Part shown: one piece after another, positions 22,951 through 35,094 of the stretch | Position numbering within the stretch: the first letter of the stretch is position 1 | Layout of the letters: every line of letters begins with the position of its first letter | Position numbers and translations under genes: made by a program | Notes under the pieces: generated by a model | The model's input: the letters and a program-made list of their open reading frames with translations, nothing else | Databases searched by the model: none | What the model was told of the DNA's origin: nothing | Assembly: GCA_035772405.1 (NCBI GenBank) | Contig: JAYKKM010000078.1 | Coordinates: forward strand, 1,105,001-1,169,000 | Length of the DNA: 64,000 nucleotides | Origin: Chrysogorgia sp. JL179-B06 | Lineage: Eukaryota; Cnidaria; Anthozoa; Scleralcyonacea; Chrysogorgiidae | Reading direction: 5' to 3'

Positions 22951-23022
22951 GAGGCCTTCCGGCTGGAATTGAACCCGCGGTGCAGTGCTGACCACTGAGC
23001 TACAGAAGTTGTTGTCGAGAGC
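22951..23022 (-). repeat. tRNA-derived SINE-like or tRNA-pseudogene piece
   Basis: On the minus strand an A-box (TGTAGCTCAGTGGTCAGCAC) is followed within about 10 bases by a B-box (GGTTCAATTCC). The anticodon arm is missing, so it cannot be a functional tRNA. It is most likely a SINE head. Confidence 0.55.
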
Positions 23023-23399
23023 CTAGTCACGATATATGATATATAGTTAACCATGTTAAACTTTTATTTCGACTGCATCTAGATAAGCAATTTTGGGCCA
23101 TCGTATAAATCTCTGTTGATCGTGACACCAGTTATTTTGAAGGTTTGAGATGCTTCTTCTTTACTCTCTTTAGTTCATCCCATATCCATGGCGCATGCGA
23201 TTATTCCATTTCACAATCACCCGATTCCGATTGTATAATGACGTCATCGGTCGGATATAGTGATGTAACACATTTGGATTTTTTAACGTTTTTTAACGCA
23301 ACGTGTTACTGCAACAAAATTTATTTAGAGCAGTCCATCAATGGCATGTTGCACGTAATAATTCATTAATTTCGGACACGTAAACTTTTCATTTTGCTA

Positions 23400-24340
23400 T
23401 AAGTAAGATACTTTTAATTGCTTTTTTTAAGCGCGGTTAGCGAGATAGCCCGTAAGCCCGGTTAGCGAGATCTCACCACGTAGTTACATTGCTGTTAAAT
23501 AAAATAATAAATTCCTTTGTGTTTATATCAATAAGCGGGCCAGCCGGGTTAGTGAGATCTGGAAGTGTGAACTGTAATTAAAGAATGAATTTAAGAGATA
23601 TACGTTCGCTGCGTGGGAATACTGCATTCTTTTATTGTTTTCAACGCATGATGTATTTCTCCACCCCCTAGCAACGGCTCTATAACAACATTAGTTCCCC
23701 ATGAAGTTACCTTTTTCAACAAAATTCATAAACTCTGAGTCATCTTGTAATTTCCCAAGCACCATAAACAACTTTATACCGACTCTGTGACAAAGTATTC
23801 TTATTTCTTGACGGAAATGTTTTAAAATAGTAAGTGGAAATAAAAACAGTTACAGAAACTGAACCGGCTCAGCAACACTAATTGTTACACTCTAGCACCA
23901 AAACTCGTTGATCATTGCATAAGCATGTTTAGTACATAGCCAAATAGAGTGTATGTTAGTGTCGAATGTTTGCAGAGAGGTCTCTAATTTCCTATAAAGA
24001 GACAAGTTTTCTTTGTCTTGTGAGCTCTCGAGCGGAACTAATGACTTTAACACAAAGGAAACTTTCCTGTTTGTTCCTATCCTACTTAATATTTTCCAGA
24101 GCGGTAAATAGCATTTAGTGAGAGCGAATGGATCAGAATTTAATTGATAACATAAAGTTCAAAATTACAGTTAAAAACAAGAAATATTAAAAAAATAAAC
24201 AAAAGATAAATCGTTATTAACCCTTTCTCCAATATAGTTACCATCTGCCCATTATGCCCATTTTGCAGCAATTTACAATGTATTTATGTATTACACTGTA
24301 ATACTATTCCATGAGACACCTGGCAACAAACTCAACAGTG
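23400..24340. other. Unannotated interval with short GGTTAGCGAGAT repeats
   Basis: Three copies of a (G)CGGTTAGCGAGAT-like word occur at about 23436, 23458 and 23546 (the last as GGGTTAGTGAGAT). The rest is AT-rich, without open frames or recognised repeats. It forms the 3' flank of the transposase gene to the right. Confidence 0.35.
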
Positions 24341-26573
24341 CTATTGTACAAATCCTTTCCTTGGCAGGCAGATGTGGCCAATTGTTCTTTGAAGTTCCAA
24401 CAATTTTCCTTGTGGTATAGGACATTCCTTGCCTTGTACATCAACATGTGGAAGGTTATGAGAATCTTCCATCAGTTGCTGCACGTTTAAAACTGGATAG
24501 GGATCACAATGCATTGAAGAACTATGAAGTTCTGTTAAATGTCTATGAGCATAAAATAATTGCAAAGGTGTAGATGAACCTTCAGTTGAAATTGCATGAT
24601 GGTTATGGGCTGCTATAAATTCCCTCACTACTTGATTGATGCGAGGAATATAAACATACTGTAAACAAAACATGTCTGTATCATTCGATGAGTCCAAGTT
24701 ACCTTCAAACTTTAGGTCACGGAATGTTGAAGAAAATGGCCTGGTAACATTAACATTGACATCAAGATTAAAACGTTCTACACGTTGGTTACGTACTGAA
24801 CTAGCAACAATCACACTTCGGTCACCATTTGCTGTTACCATGTTCTGCCAAACTTGAACATTTTCTCCTCCATGATCAGTTCTAACCCGAAGAGGTCTGC
24901 TATATAAGTCAATGGCTCTTTTGAAGTGATCTAGGACAGTAGCTGATCTGTTGTTATTTGAGGCTTCTGCAAATGTAACCAGTCTGCTGAATCCATCAAT
25001 GTCGACATGGATCACAATTCCCCACCCATAGTTAGGAGAAGGGTTGTCATACACACGATGCCGCAAGCGAGTCCTTCGCCTCTCTACCACACCTTCAGGG
25101 TCAACTCTGTGGAGTGATAACCTTAAAGTAGACCTTTTCACAGTTATTCCTTGTGCTCTTAAATGCCCAGTAACCATAACTTCTCCAGCATTTGGGTGAG
25201 AATTCTTAATGTGTGTAAGGCGATCATCTAATTCACTATCTGATATGTTTGAGTGGCGACCTGCCTGGTTAATGTTCGCATCCTTCATCAATTTGTATAA
25301 TGTAGGTCTTGAAATGCCAAGGGGACTTGAAGTTTGTGTAATTTCATAACCAAGTGCTAGCATCTCTTCGACTTGCTCAACATCAACATGCTTTTTAGGT
25401 CTTCCAACAGCCCTACAAGTGTTGAAATATTTAAAATAGGACAGGATTAAAATAAAGCAGCTCATTTATTTTAAAAATCTAAAAATTGCAAGGACTTATT
25501 TAGTCCATTTGTAATGTTAGTAATAATTGAACACAGTGCTGGCAGGACTGTCATGTTAGGGGGGGGTGAAATTTAGGGTGGTCTGGGGACATGCCTCCCT
25601 GGTAAATTTTGAAATCTCAAACTAATTCTAACAGACAGGCATATTGTCAGGTGAATGACCTAAGTTTTGCAGAACGAAACATTAGAAACATTTTCTTAGA
25701 AGTAAAACTAATTAAATTAATTATTCCCCACCCCACATGTTTCTTATTGAATTTCACACTAACTCACATACTCCTCCCCCTTTGACAGTGCCACTGGTTG
25801 AGTATAACAGCACGCAATTAATTTTCGTATTATGATATTTATAGATTATGTTGTCTGATATTTATATTTTCAGGAGTTGAATTGCATGAGAGGGATATAT
25901 GGTGTTCATGTTCATGATCTGTAACTTCTCAGTACAGTATTTTGTGGAATCTCTTGGAAACTATTTGCAATACAATATGCAATATCGGAGAGATCTCCAA
26001 AACTACAAAATCCTCGCCTTGCGCTCAAAAAATCCTTGTTTTCTGCCATATCACTACTCCCCTACCCCCCCCCCCCCCCCAGACAAGGTTTTTCTTCCGG
26101 AAAATACCCTCTAGCCACTGATTTTGATATAAATATACTTTGTATTTTTAAATAATACCTGGGTTCGACAACCGTCTCCGCATTTCCACTCAAAGTCGAG
26201 GAATCGGGAAAAGTTGCGTCGTTATGATATACATCCGATGTTACACCGATGGTAGGCCTCGTTTGGCGAGTTGTACCAGTCGACTCGCTCGTATTCACGG
26301 TTCTCAACAGACGTCCCGTGTTAGTCCCAGGCTGTACGTTGAGAAAACAAAGCATGTCATCAAGCTTACAACCCAGTTAATGAAAGGAAATAGTGAAAAT
26401 AATACAGGCAAACGTTAATCTTTACATTGACACATGATCCTTACCTGAGGCTGAGCGGTTTGTGTAACAGTAGGCCGCGCGGTAATGTCGTTGTTTTGAC
26501 CAGAATGACTCAGAAAATTTGACACAGCGTTTGCGACAATCCTGCCTAACTCCTCTGTATTAAGATTACTCAT
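24341..26573 (-). CDS. Three-exon DDE integrase/transposase, IS3EU-like
   Basis: Exons on the minus strand: 26573-26445, 26331-26159 and 25412-24341. All junctions are GT-AG, phases agree, and the total of 1374 nt is 457 codons plus stop. The catalytic exon has a helix-turn-helix (GRPKKHVDVEQVEEML ... LGISRPTLYKLMKDANI) and an integrase-like DDE core: HVDIDGFSRL, VRTDHGGEN, and SVRNQRVERFN with the catalytic Glu. This arrangement is typical of the widespread animal integrase-core family I associate with IS3EU transposons. The open three-exon model implies a well-preserved copy. I could not find its terminal repeats. Confidence 0.7.
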
Positions 26574-27230
26574 TTGCACAAACAACGAAACGTTTACGGA
26601 GACTAACTTGCCTATAATTACGACAGAATATTCCACACCAGTCAGTCTACGATGCAATCGCACGTGACAGAATAATCTTGGGTACTGCGCATATAAGTTG
26701 CGCATATAATTCAAACTGCTTATATGTAAATAAACAATTGCTTCTTTGCATATAAGCATTATTTACATGTGCAAAAACATTGTTTATATAGAATCGATTT
26801 TCTTCGTTGTTGTGGCTGGCAAGTAAATGAAACATATAAAATGAGTTGTTTACACAGAGATGTTTGCTATATATCGTTAACCACGGGCCGTAACGTGAAA
26901 AATTATAAATAAACATTTCGTGAAGAATGCTTATTTGCATTGAAGCATTTGGTGAAAATGATTGTTTATAAATAAGCACTTGGTAAGGAATGCTTGTTTA
27001 TAAACAATCAAATAGCAGCGAATGATTGTTTATAAAGAAGCATTCGCGTGAGTTTGATTGTTTCCAAATAAGCATTTGGCGTGAAATGATTATTTATAAA
27101 GAAGCATTCTGTGAAGCATGTTTGTTTGTAAATAATCATAATGTTTTAGAATGATTATTTGTAAATAATCAACAATTTTTTGTGATTGTTTGTAAACCAT
27201 GAAAAATTGAACGCTAAAATGTGTTAAATA
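26574..27230. repeat. Degenerate AT-rich repeats around TGTTTATAAATAAGCATTTGG
   Basis: From about 26660 to 27190, variants of TGATTGTTTATAAA(T/G)AAGCATT(C/T)GG recur at roughly 40-45 bp spacing in both orientations (for example near 26960, 27020, 27090). The TGTTTATA core resembles forkhead-type sites. It lies directly upstream of the transposase start and may be the terminal region of that element. Confidence 0.5.
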
Positions 27231-27372
27231 ATTTTTTTACACCTGGCGCCTCATAGTAACAGGCCATTGAGACCAGTATGTTTACTAGTATTGCCTATAT
27301 TTTATTCACGACCAAAGTTTCCGAATGGCAGATATGAGAATTTGCTCATGTCCCACACATATCTATAACTCA

Positions 27373-27475
27373 GGGTGAGGACGATTCTAATCAAGATAGA
27401 GCGATCCAACCAGAAAATGAAGCTCACTTGTTAGCAGAGGAACAAGAGCGCAGGTTGGAAAACCACAGAGTGAAG
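27373..27475 (+). pseudogene. Candidate exon of unknown gene
   Basis: An acceptor-like CTCAG is followed by GEDDSNQDRAIQPENEAHLL and an Arg/Glu-rich helix ending at AAG|gtaaat. A following exon may start at 27792 (ttcatag|GACTTTATCC) but soon meets a stop. No family is recognised. Confidence 0.25.
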
Positions 27476-28059
27476 GTAAATAATTTCAAATAGTTTCAAA
27501 TTGTCTTTGATCTGATTTGAGTTTGGAATAGAGTTCATAATTGTTTAGATTGATCTAATTTACATTATAGCTGTCACATTCATCTCTATAAACTAACTGA
27601 TGTGAATCAGCTCTGTAAAGTTAGCTACTGTATTATTTATATTGACTGTCTAGTTGTAGTATACTTATCAAAAATTGTTACCTCCCAGAATAAAGCTGTG
27701 CATATCTATTGAGGATAAATAGGAGTCCTTTCCTGTCCAACCTATTGCAAGGTTTGTGCGGTTGATTACATTTGTTTCTGATTTTTCATAGGACTTTATC
27801 CATACTCTGGATGATGAAATGGTCTGAAAACTTGCAGGAATACATTGACATGCTAATTATAATGGAAGATCCAGATGAAACAGGACAATCTCCAGGATCT
27901 TCTGGCGAAACATCGTCACTCACCTTCTTGTTACCACCCTCAACTCTCAATCAAGGAACAACCAGTGCAGCTTCCTCTACCCCACTTGCAAACCCCACCT
28001 TGTTCATCAGAAAATCCACAGGAACCTCAGCAAGAGTGGTCGATTCATTGATCTGACAT

Positions 28060-28640
28060 TCAATACAATTCTATAAACAGTTGTACAGTATAACCACTGT
28101 ACAATGTTGTGATTTGTTGCATATGTTGACTCAGTTTAATAATCAGTTTCGTCATCAAAAGCATTTTCTATGTCAAAATGTGTGACAAATTGGAATATAA
28201 ATTTTGTTTCTGACCTGATCAACCACATGACAGTATTTACAAGGTAAACATTAGCCTTGCAAGCATTCAGTTTACTGATGTTTGTTTGAATAACTTTAGT
28301 TTCAATTTGTAAACTCAAATGCTCACGTGAATGAACCCCTTTTCATTACATACATCAACGACATGCTGTTTGCTAAAAAAGGATAATTTAACATTACACA
28401 AGTAGTTTTTAATCTGTTACATAGATTAATTCCCTTTCTGTCTCAAAGCAAATAAAAGACAATACATGATATACTTACTCCTGTGTTTGCATTGTTTTTA
28501 TGTTATGTCTCTGATGCGAGCTGTGACTTTTCCCTTGGTTAGTTTAGTAATCCTTTCAAATGTTTTGTCTCGATTATACTTGAAGGTTGAGAATGCAATT
28601 ATCCACTCGTTTATTATATTTGCCTTTTAAATAATTGTAC
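28060..28640. other. No recognisable gene
   Basis: AT-rich sequence without long open frames or clear repeats. Confidence 0.3.
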
Positions 28641-28659
28641 TTAAATACTCAGTGAAATG

Positions 28660-29557
28660 TTTCCACATACATTTGGTGTTGATGCCAAGATTTCGATGGA
28701 AACAAAAAGCCCATTTATGCATCTCAGACACCCACTCCATCACAAATTAATCATGGAAATCGATAGTCCTAAGGCGACTTTGAAATACGTTCAAGTTCTT
28801 GGTGAAAAGCTCCTCATCTTGTACACGTTTTCCTCTACCTCACGGTTACCAATTTCTGTTTTTAAACTTTCTGTCCATGCATTGTCCACATAGCAGGCCC
28901 AGATGAGCTTTTTTGGTCTTCCCTACACTCCAACTCCAGCCCATGAATTGTAATATTAGTTGGCATTGTCACTCATAACCCATGCTGTGCAATCTCACCA
29001 CAGTTTTGTTTTACTTTGAAGAAAATGGACATGAATGTTATGTCTTCATGATTGGAAAGACACCATGCAACAGGAAAACCAGAGCCAAAATCATCAACGA
29101 CCACGAGCGTGTTTAAAGGGAAATCATAGCCAGTCTAACCATGTGTTGAGTCTACACAAACACCTTTGCGACCAAATTTCTGTAGCATGAGTTTTTGAAT
29201 TTACTTTTGTATTATAAGCATAAAATCCTCATCAACAAGGGGTATATCAGGATATGGTTCCCCTTGGAACTTGGAAAATAATACAGGGTTGTTTTCAGAT
29301 TCCCACTCCTGTAGCCAAGCGTTCACGCATTCTTGGTCATTGGTATGCCGTTGCGCATCATTAAGACTGTAATCTCGGCGTATGTTCTCAATGTCTTTTT
29401 TATCAATTAAGTGGTGGCGTTGAAATCTTTCTCCTTGAACGCTGTCCCTGATACCATTAAGGATTATTTTATTTCTTTGTGCCCATAATGTGTGTAACAC
29501 ACATCCACCATCACTGCTCCAGCAATGGATGTTCACACTTTCATAACTGCTGTGCAA
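28660..29557 (-). pseudogene. MULE-like transposase relic
   Basis: On the minus strand, in order: RHHLIDKKDIENIRRDYSLN, then NAWLQEWESENNPVLFSKFQ, DFMLIIQK, FGRKGVCVDSTHG (first catalytic Asp), YDFPLNTLVVVDDFGSGFPV and AWCLSNHEDITFM. This is the Mutator-like (MULE) transposase pattern, with DSTHG and VDDFG around the first two acidic sites. In-frame stops and shifts break it (for example just after STHG), so it is dead. The right (N-terminal) part is the open frame 29557-29201. Confidence 0.6.
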
Positions 29558-29559
29558 TT

Positions 29560-30004
29560 GTTGTTGATTTTACAACTTCCTATTTAAGGTTAAAATGATG
29601 GTTTATAAGTTTTGTTAATATTACAGTATATATGAAATGCTACTACTACATGTAGATCACAGTACCTTGACTCTCCACACCTGTTGCAGCAGTAATATTG
29701 TATACAGCCGAACTGTTCATGGAATCTTAATCAATTTAATTTGCTGAATGTACAACATTCGGTTTCTTCCATTTGGAACTTCCATGAGTCAAACTCTAAG
29801 AAATTTTAAAGAGGAGAAAAATACAATATTTCTAATCTCTGTTAAACAGTGCACATACAGCACTGTACATATAACAAAAAGCAAAGGGAAAACTTTTAAA
29901 AAATTTCTAGCACTCTTTCCACTACATGTAGCCCACTTATAGGTTAACAAATAAAATATAAAATTTGTCCTTTAAGAGACTAAACAAACTTATCAGACAT
30001 ATTT
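29560..30004. other. No recognisable gene
   Basis: AT-rich flank between two minus-strand relics. Short open frames only. Confidence 0.3.
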
Positions 30005-30634
30005 TCAAATGTAACACTCAGTTCTGATGGACATGTTGTGCTTTGTTGATAGGTGATGGCAGAAATCTGAATTTTTGAGCACATGAATCACCAACAAGTA
30101 TTTGTGCACTTCTTTGTTGTTGTGATCTCTGTATGTGTTGATGTAGGCTTTGATTGATGTCTCCAACTTCAAAGACTGCTTATAGCTGCTGCTCATAAAT
30201 CTTTGCTTGGCAAAAGGAACTGTTGTGCTAAACGGAACTTCCAATTCCTTGGCCGTTTCTCGTGCAAAGGCCTGCATCTTCCCATGGCTGTAGAGGGTAT
30301 GGATGAGCGAAGTTCTGGATAACAAGCGAGTAATGAATTCATCATCCTCGTACTTCAAGAAGACCTTGTATAGCCAGTGTCCACAATCCCATTGTAGTGG
30401 CCACCAAAATGGATCTTGCAAGTGAGATGGAATCTTGTCAAACAGTGGCTGATTCATTGGGTGATAAACCCCCTGTGATGTACTGCCCATCAGTAACCTT
30501 CCCTGCATAGCTAGGATTTGATCAGGAGGCCAAGGCTTGTATGGTGAAAATGGATGAAATTGTAAATTTATCGTCTGAATAGGATTCAGCACAATGCGCA
30601 TTAGACAAAAGATGTCTTGCGATGGCTGAGTCAC
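30005..30634 (-). CDS. Unidentified protein fragment, Trp-rich
   Basis: A 209-residue open frame. Its 5' third runs into a foldback repeat (30560-30653), so the true start is uncertain. The body (WWPLQWDCGHWLYKVFLKYE, TSLIHTLYSHGKMQAFARET, TVPFAKQRFMSSSYKQSLKLE) has the look of a conserved multi-copy invertebrate transposon-associated protein, but I cannot name the family. The gene is not proven to be intact. It could be a terminal exon or a relic. Confidence 0.35.
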   Translation of the reverse strand: MTQPSQDIFCLMRIVLNPIQTINLQFHPFSPYKPWPPDQILAMQGRLLMGSTSQGVYHPMNQPLFDKIPSHLQDPFWWPLQWDCGHWLYKVFLKYEDDEFITRLLSRTSLIHTLYSHGKMQAFARETAKELEVPFSTTVPFAKQRFMSSSYKQSLKLETSIKAYINTYRDHNNKEVHKYLLVIHVLKNSDFCHHLSTKHNMSIRTECYI

Positions 30635-30798
30635 AACTAACAGTTGATTTGTTACGACACTGCCGTGTTAGTTGTTTGCGAGTGGAAGTAGTTTTGTTTC
30701 GAAAAACAAATCAACTGTTACTTGTGACTCAGCTATCACAAGACATCTTTTGTCTAATGCGCATTGTGCTGAATCCTATTCAGACGATAAATTTACAA
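30560..30798. repeat. Long foldback element with about 94-bp arms
   Basis: Arms 30560-30653 and 30705-30798 are nearly perfect reverse complements (both encode the same TQ(P/L)SQDIFCLMRIVLNPIQ on opposite strands) around a loop of about 51 bp. Such a hairpin fits a foldback transposon or a recent inverted duplication of the left ORF's 5' part. Confidence 0.8.
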
Positions 30799-30859
30799 TT
30801 CTTAATGAAATCGAAATTCAATCTTTGTTTCGATTGATTTTTTACTCCAAAGTCTGGCA

Positions 30860-31022
30860 TACACTGAAACAAGTTTCCTAAACAAGTTTAGGAAACTTGT
30901 TTTACAAAATAGAATAATGCTCTAATCAAGGAAACTTTTTCAAACATTTCGCAAACATTGTTTTGCCAACCTTTTCAACAATCATTGGTAACGTTTGTTT
31001 CGGAAACTTGTTTCAGTAACTT
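30860..31022. repeat. Second foldback with GGAAACTTGTTTCAGT ends
   Basis: ACTGAAACAAGTTTCC (about 30864-30879) faces GGAAACTTGTTTCAGT (about 31003-31018), with further internal GAAACTTGTTT inversions. It looks like a small terminal-inverted-repeat element. Confidence 0.6.
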
Positions 31023-31440
31023 GAAATTAACATGCATTATCACTACTACAATTTCGCACGCAGAACGCATGCAGTGATTGGTCAATTTGCGGTCCACTTA
31101 CACTACGGACCGCTACGGATCTTTTTGTCTTGAATCCGTCCGTAAAAAAATTGTATAAAATCTTTCTATATAATATTAAAAGTAGTTGTTGGCTTATAAT
31201 TTACTAGTAATTTAAAGTAATTTACTAGTTTATGTTGACTTTTTGACGGTTGTTGTCGGTCTTTTGACGGTTTTTGTCGGCTTTTGACGGTTTTTGACGG
31301 TAATTAGTATGACCCAATGTTTCTAATCTGTTCTGGGCAAGACGCGCGAAGACGTGTAGTTAGTTAAGATTGATGTTGATGGATTGCGATAATTAAGTTA
31401 TTGTTATATGGAAATTATAAATCAGCAATGTTTAGTGTAA

Positions 31441-34400
31441 ATGTATCGCATTTTATTTAAATATTCGGTCAATTACATGATTATAGATGATAAAGACCAT
31501 CTCATGAGAGTGATGAGAGGAGATGTATGCACCCCCAGTAAACAAGGGAAAGACTGCCGCAAGCGTAGTGTGAACGCCAAGTATGCTGACGAAGATGATT
31601 CTGCATATGAGGATGAAAAGGTAACATTGGTCACAATGATTTCAAAAACATTAAAATAAATAATGGGAGAAAGAGTGGCTGTAACTGTTTAATACAAATA
31701 CAGTCAACATTACAGCATACATTGAGGTAAAGATTTTTCATATTAATGATCTTGACTCAAAGTGTTAAACATTTTGGCTTTGGTTATCCACTCAAAACCT
31801 CTTTCTAGCTAATATATCTTCAACATACATTTTAAATGCATTTAAAGGTTGATAAATATATTGAAGGATGTGCATTTTCTATAATACTACTGTATAATAT
31901 GATCAGTAGACAATGCATACTGTAGATAAAATTCTAGATACATGGATAAAAAAGGTGAGCACTTCCCACTATAAATAGGGCTTGGGTTGGGTCATAACCT
32001 TAACGTTTTATGCTGACAGGCACTAAATTAATGTTTTCTGAGCCTTCATATGGTGATATTTAATACAATGATGTAAGCTTGTGAATCCAGCCATTTGCAT
32101 AAGATAATTTGCATAAGATCTGCACTACTTTTTCATGGCTTATTTCAGAATCATTAAATAAATCCCTAATGCAGGTTTCCATGTTTGGATACTCTGATTG
32201 ACCAATCAGGGCATGTATAGTATCTTGTTATTTTATAACCTGTTTTCTCCTTAAAGCATGATTCTGAAATATAATTAAACACTGTCCATGATTCATCTTC
32301 GTGGTAAGCATTAAGTTGTTGTAATTATATCTCATACTCTTAAATCGGATAAAAACTAAACTCCAAACCCAGAAGCTGTCATGAACTTGATAGCTTGACA
32401 TATGGCAAGTGGATCGGTATTGTAAATATTTCAGTTTAAATCATACTTGAGTGAACATGTTTCAGTTGACTTTGGCAGTGAAAGAAAATCATGAATTTAT
32501 ATTCTTCATAATTGGATTTATGCAATAAATAATATTAAAACAAGAGGTGTAGCGTATATGAAACTTCTAGGGGGCAGAGATTTTGGTGGGCTTTGCATAT
32601 GAGGAACCAATGACATTGAGGCAGGCATCTGAAGAAAGGGGTTCCCATACCTGGATTTCAGGGCAACGTATAATATGCAAATCGACTGGTCTGTCTCTGT
32701 TGCTGAAATTAAATTTATTTTTATCATGCTCTAATAATTCAGATGCTATCTTTATATTCTTGCACTTAGCCTGTCCAACCTACTATTAAAAGAGTGAAAT
32801 CCTCTCACAAAATGGAGGAAAGGAAGTTGTCAGATAATTTGACAAAGCTAATTAAAGCAAGACATCAAAAGGTATGCAATTAAAGAGTACAAAGATTTTT
32901 TGCTTCATATCCACTTTATGTATACATTCTAACAAAATGTTCACTTAATGGTCTTTTTTAATTCAGTTTAATTGTGTTGCAGGAAAGTGAACTTCTTGGT
33001 GCCATTGATGTTGATGATGGAAGAGATGATCATGACACCATTGTTGCTCTAAAGCAGAAAGTTAAAGCCTTAACACAAGAAAATCATAGATTGAAAGAAC
33101 AAATAGCAAATAGTTAAGGTAAGAAGTTTGAATTCAGATATGACTTGCAACATTATTAAAATATCAAAGCTTGTCAAATCTTAAGTAAATGGTATATCTT
33201 CCAGCCATTTCACTTGGTCAAAAGATCTTTATCACTAACCTTTTTTAAATCTAAATATCTTGCCACTGGATCACCTGTATGGATTCATGGCAGTTCATTC
33301 TCTTTAGTTTATATGCAACAGAACTTAACCCTTCCTCTTCATCAGGGGTGATCGTTGTAAAGTTAGGGTCCCTATTTATACCCAAGATGCAAGTAAGCTT
33401 CTGGTAATAAACCAGCATCATGGCAATTCAATGGGGAGTGGGTGCTATTGATATGCGTCTGATGGATTAGTGGTAATAATTTTGGAATTTTCCACGGCAC
33501 CATCAGAGACCTTTTCTGGAGGCTTAGCATATCAAAAGCGCCCATGTCCCATTGAATCGCGATGATGGTGGTTTATTACCAAAAGCTTATTTGCATCTTG
33601 TTAGTAGATAACGTCATCATCGGTTCTATGAGGGTATAAATAGGGACCCTAACAATCACCCCTGATGAAGACACTAGACTTGGGTCATGGACAGGACAGT
33701 AACTTTTAAGTTACGTTCAAAAAACTTTTTAAAGCCAGAGTAGTGTCAAACTATGTCTAATTTATAACCTTGTTGCATTGGGCAATTATTTGTCTACTTC
33801 ACATTTTGTATCATTATTTTAAACAGATCTACAAATGTCAATTAAAAATTGAAGAAATACGTTGGAATGATGGAGGATTCTTCAAGTACAAGAGTGCCTG
33901 GTCTGTCAACACCACGATCGAACTCTTCCTTGCCAAAGATGTTTCTACATTCACCAGCTCCACATTCACCAGCTTCCAATCCACCTACAAATTCGTATTC
34001 ATCAGCTCCCAGTCACCATCTTCACAATATTCATCAGCTCCACATTCACCAGCTCCACATTCACCAGCTCCACATTCACCAGCTCTAACACCTACAGCTT
34101 CACCATTGCCTGTAGGTTTGCTGCAAGACTTGGACTCCAGTGAAGCAGCAAAGCAATTGGTATGTTTTTTTAAATAATGGTACTATGGTAGTGACATCAT
34201 GTCATTATAGGGTTCTCAATTGGATCCTGACTAAAACTTTGTAAGTTAATTGATTAAAAAGTGTGATAAACAACCATATATTTGCATATTTTTTAGATTT
34301 CTCTTGGTCCTGGTTTGGCAATAGGGTCAAAGGTTTTTCAGCGAATAAAAGCTAAAAAAGTTGGCTATTATGTAGCAAACATTATGAGTGCAACACTATC

Positions 34401-34769
34401 AAGAGAATACATGGCCACCCATAGCTACAAGGGACAGAAAGCAAAAAATGGGTTGATAAAACCAAAAATCGATCTGGAATATGCAAGTTCCATTATTGGT
34501 AAGTCCGTAAAATATTATTTGTACATATTATAATTTTATGGTATACAGGTAGGGGGCTATGAATGTTAGGGTGCTGGGCTGGTGGCTAACTTGTGATTAT
34601 GGAAGTTTTTATTAAAACTCTTTTGATCATCTCTGATTTTATGGGGAGAGAAGTGATTGAAGAAGATATTGTAAAAGCCATCAAGTACAAATTGAATAAT
34701 GAGGAGCAGGGTTGGAAGAAACAAAATGAGTCTGATGATGGAATAGATAAGAAGAAGACTGATCACTGA
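31441..34769 (+). CDS. BEN-domain-like gene (six candidate exons, one frameshift)
   Basis: Candidate exons are 31441-31620, 32770-32871, 32983-33112, about 33852-34159, 34297-34498 and 34606-34769. Their phases fit except for a one-base shift inside the repeat-rich fourth exon. The product would have an acidic start, a coiled coil (ALKQKVKALTQENHRLKEQI), a Ser/Pro/His-rich linker with 15-bp tandem repeats (SPAPH), then a BEN-like domain. That domain reads GLAIGSKVFQRIKAKKVGYY, then ATLSREYMATHSYKG and LIKPKIDLEYASSIIG. A final helix (EEDIVKAIKYKLNNE) closes it. BEN domains bind DNA and recruit repressors. It could be a host gene or a transposon-borne one; the frameshift may mean decay. Confidence 0.5.
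34033..34086 (+). repeat. 15-bp tandem repeat in the linker exon
   Basis: Perfect CAGCTCCACATTCAC units encode Ala-Pro-His-Ser-Pro repeats in one frame and His-Gln-Leu-His-Ile in another. Confidence 0.75.
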
Positions 34770-34845
34770 TAGATATTTTAGTTTGTTGCGTTTGTTTTCA
34801 ATATAGTTATTTAACACTTTTAATATTTTAAAATATATTTCTTAT

Positions 34846-35033
34846 TATAGTAAATAGATTGTTTGCTACTCAAGCTTTAATGCAAACTCAGAAGAATGTT
34901 TCTGAGCCCCAGACAGGACTCAGATCAATTCAGACATACTGTATGTTTGCACAAAACTCCCGTCTGGGGTTCAGAAACATTTTTCTGAGTTTGTACTAAA
35001 GCTTGAGTACAGTGTAGCAAACAATTTACTATA
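34846..35033. repeat. MITE with about 68-bp inverted repeats
   Basis: Starts TATAGTAAATAGATTGTTTGC and ends in its approximate complement (GCAAACAATTTACTATA). The arms extend to the facing CCCCAGAC and GTCTGGGG. It is a small non-autonomous element of unassigned superfamily. Confidence 0.75.
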
Positions 35034-35094
35034 TTGAAATAACCAAGCTGTAAATATACATACCTATTACAAAATTATATTTTTTAAAAATACA

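Noticed and set aside
22951..23022. Functional tRNA gene (also 58567-58637)
   Set aside because: A and B boxes are only about 10-12 nt apart and the anticodon arm is absent, so these are SINE or pseudogene pieces.
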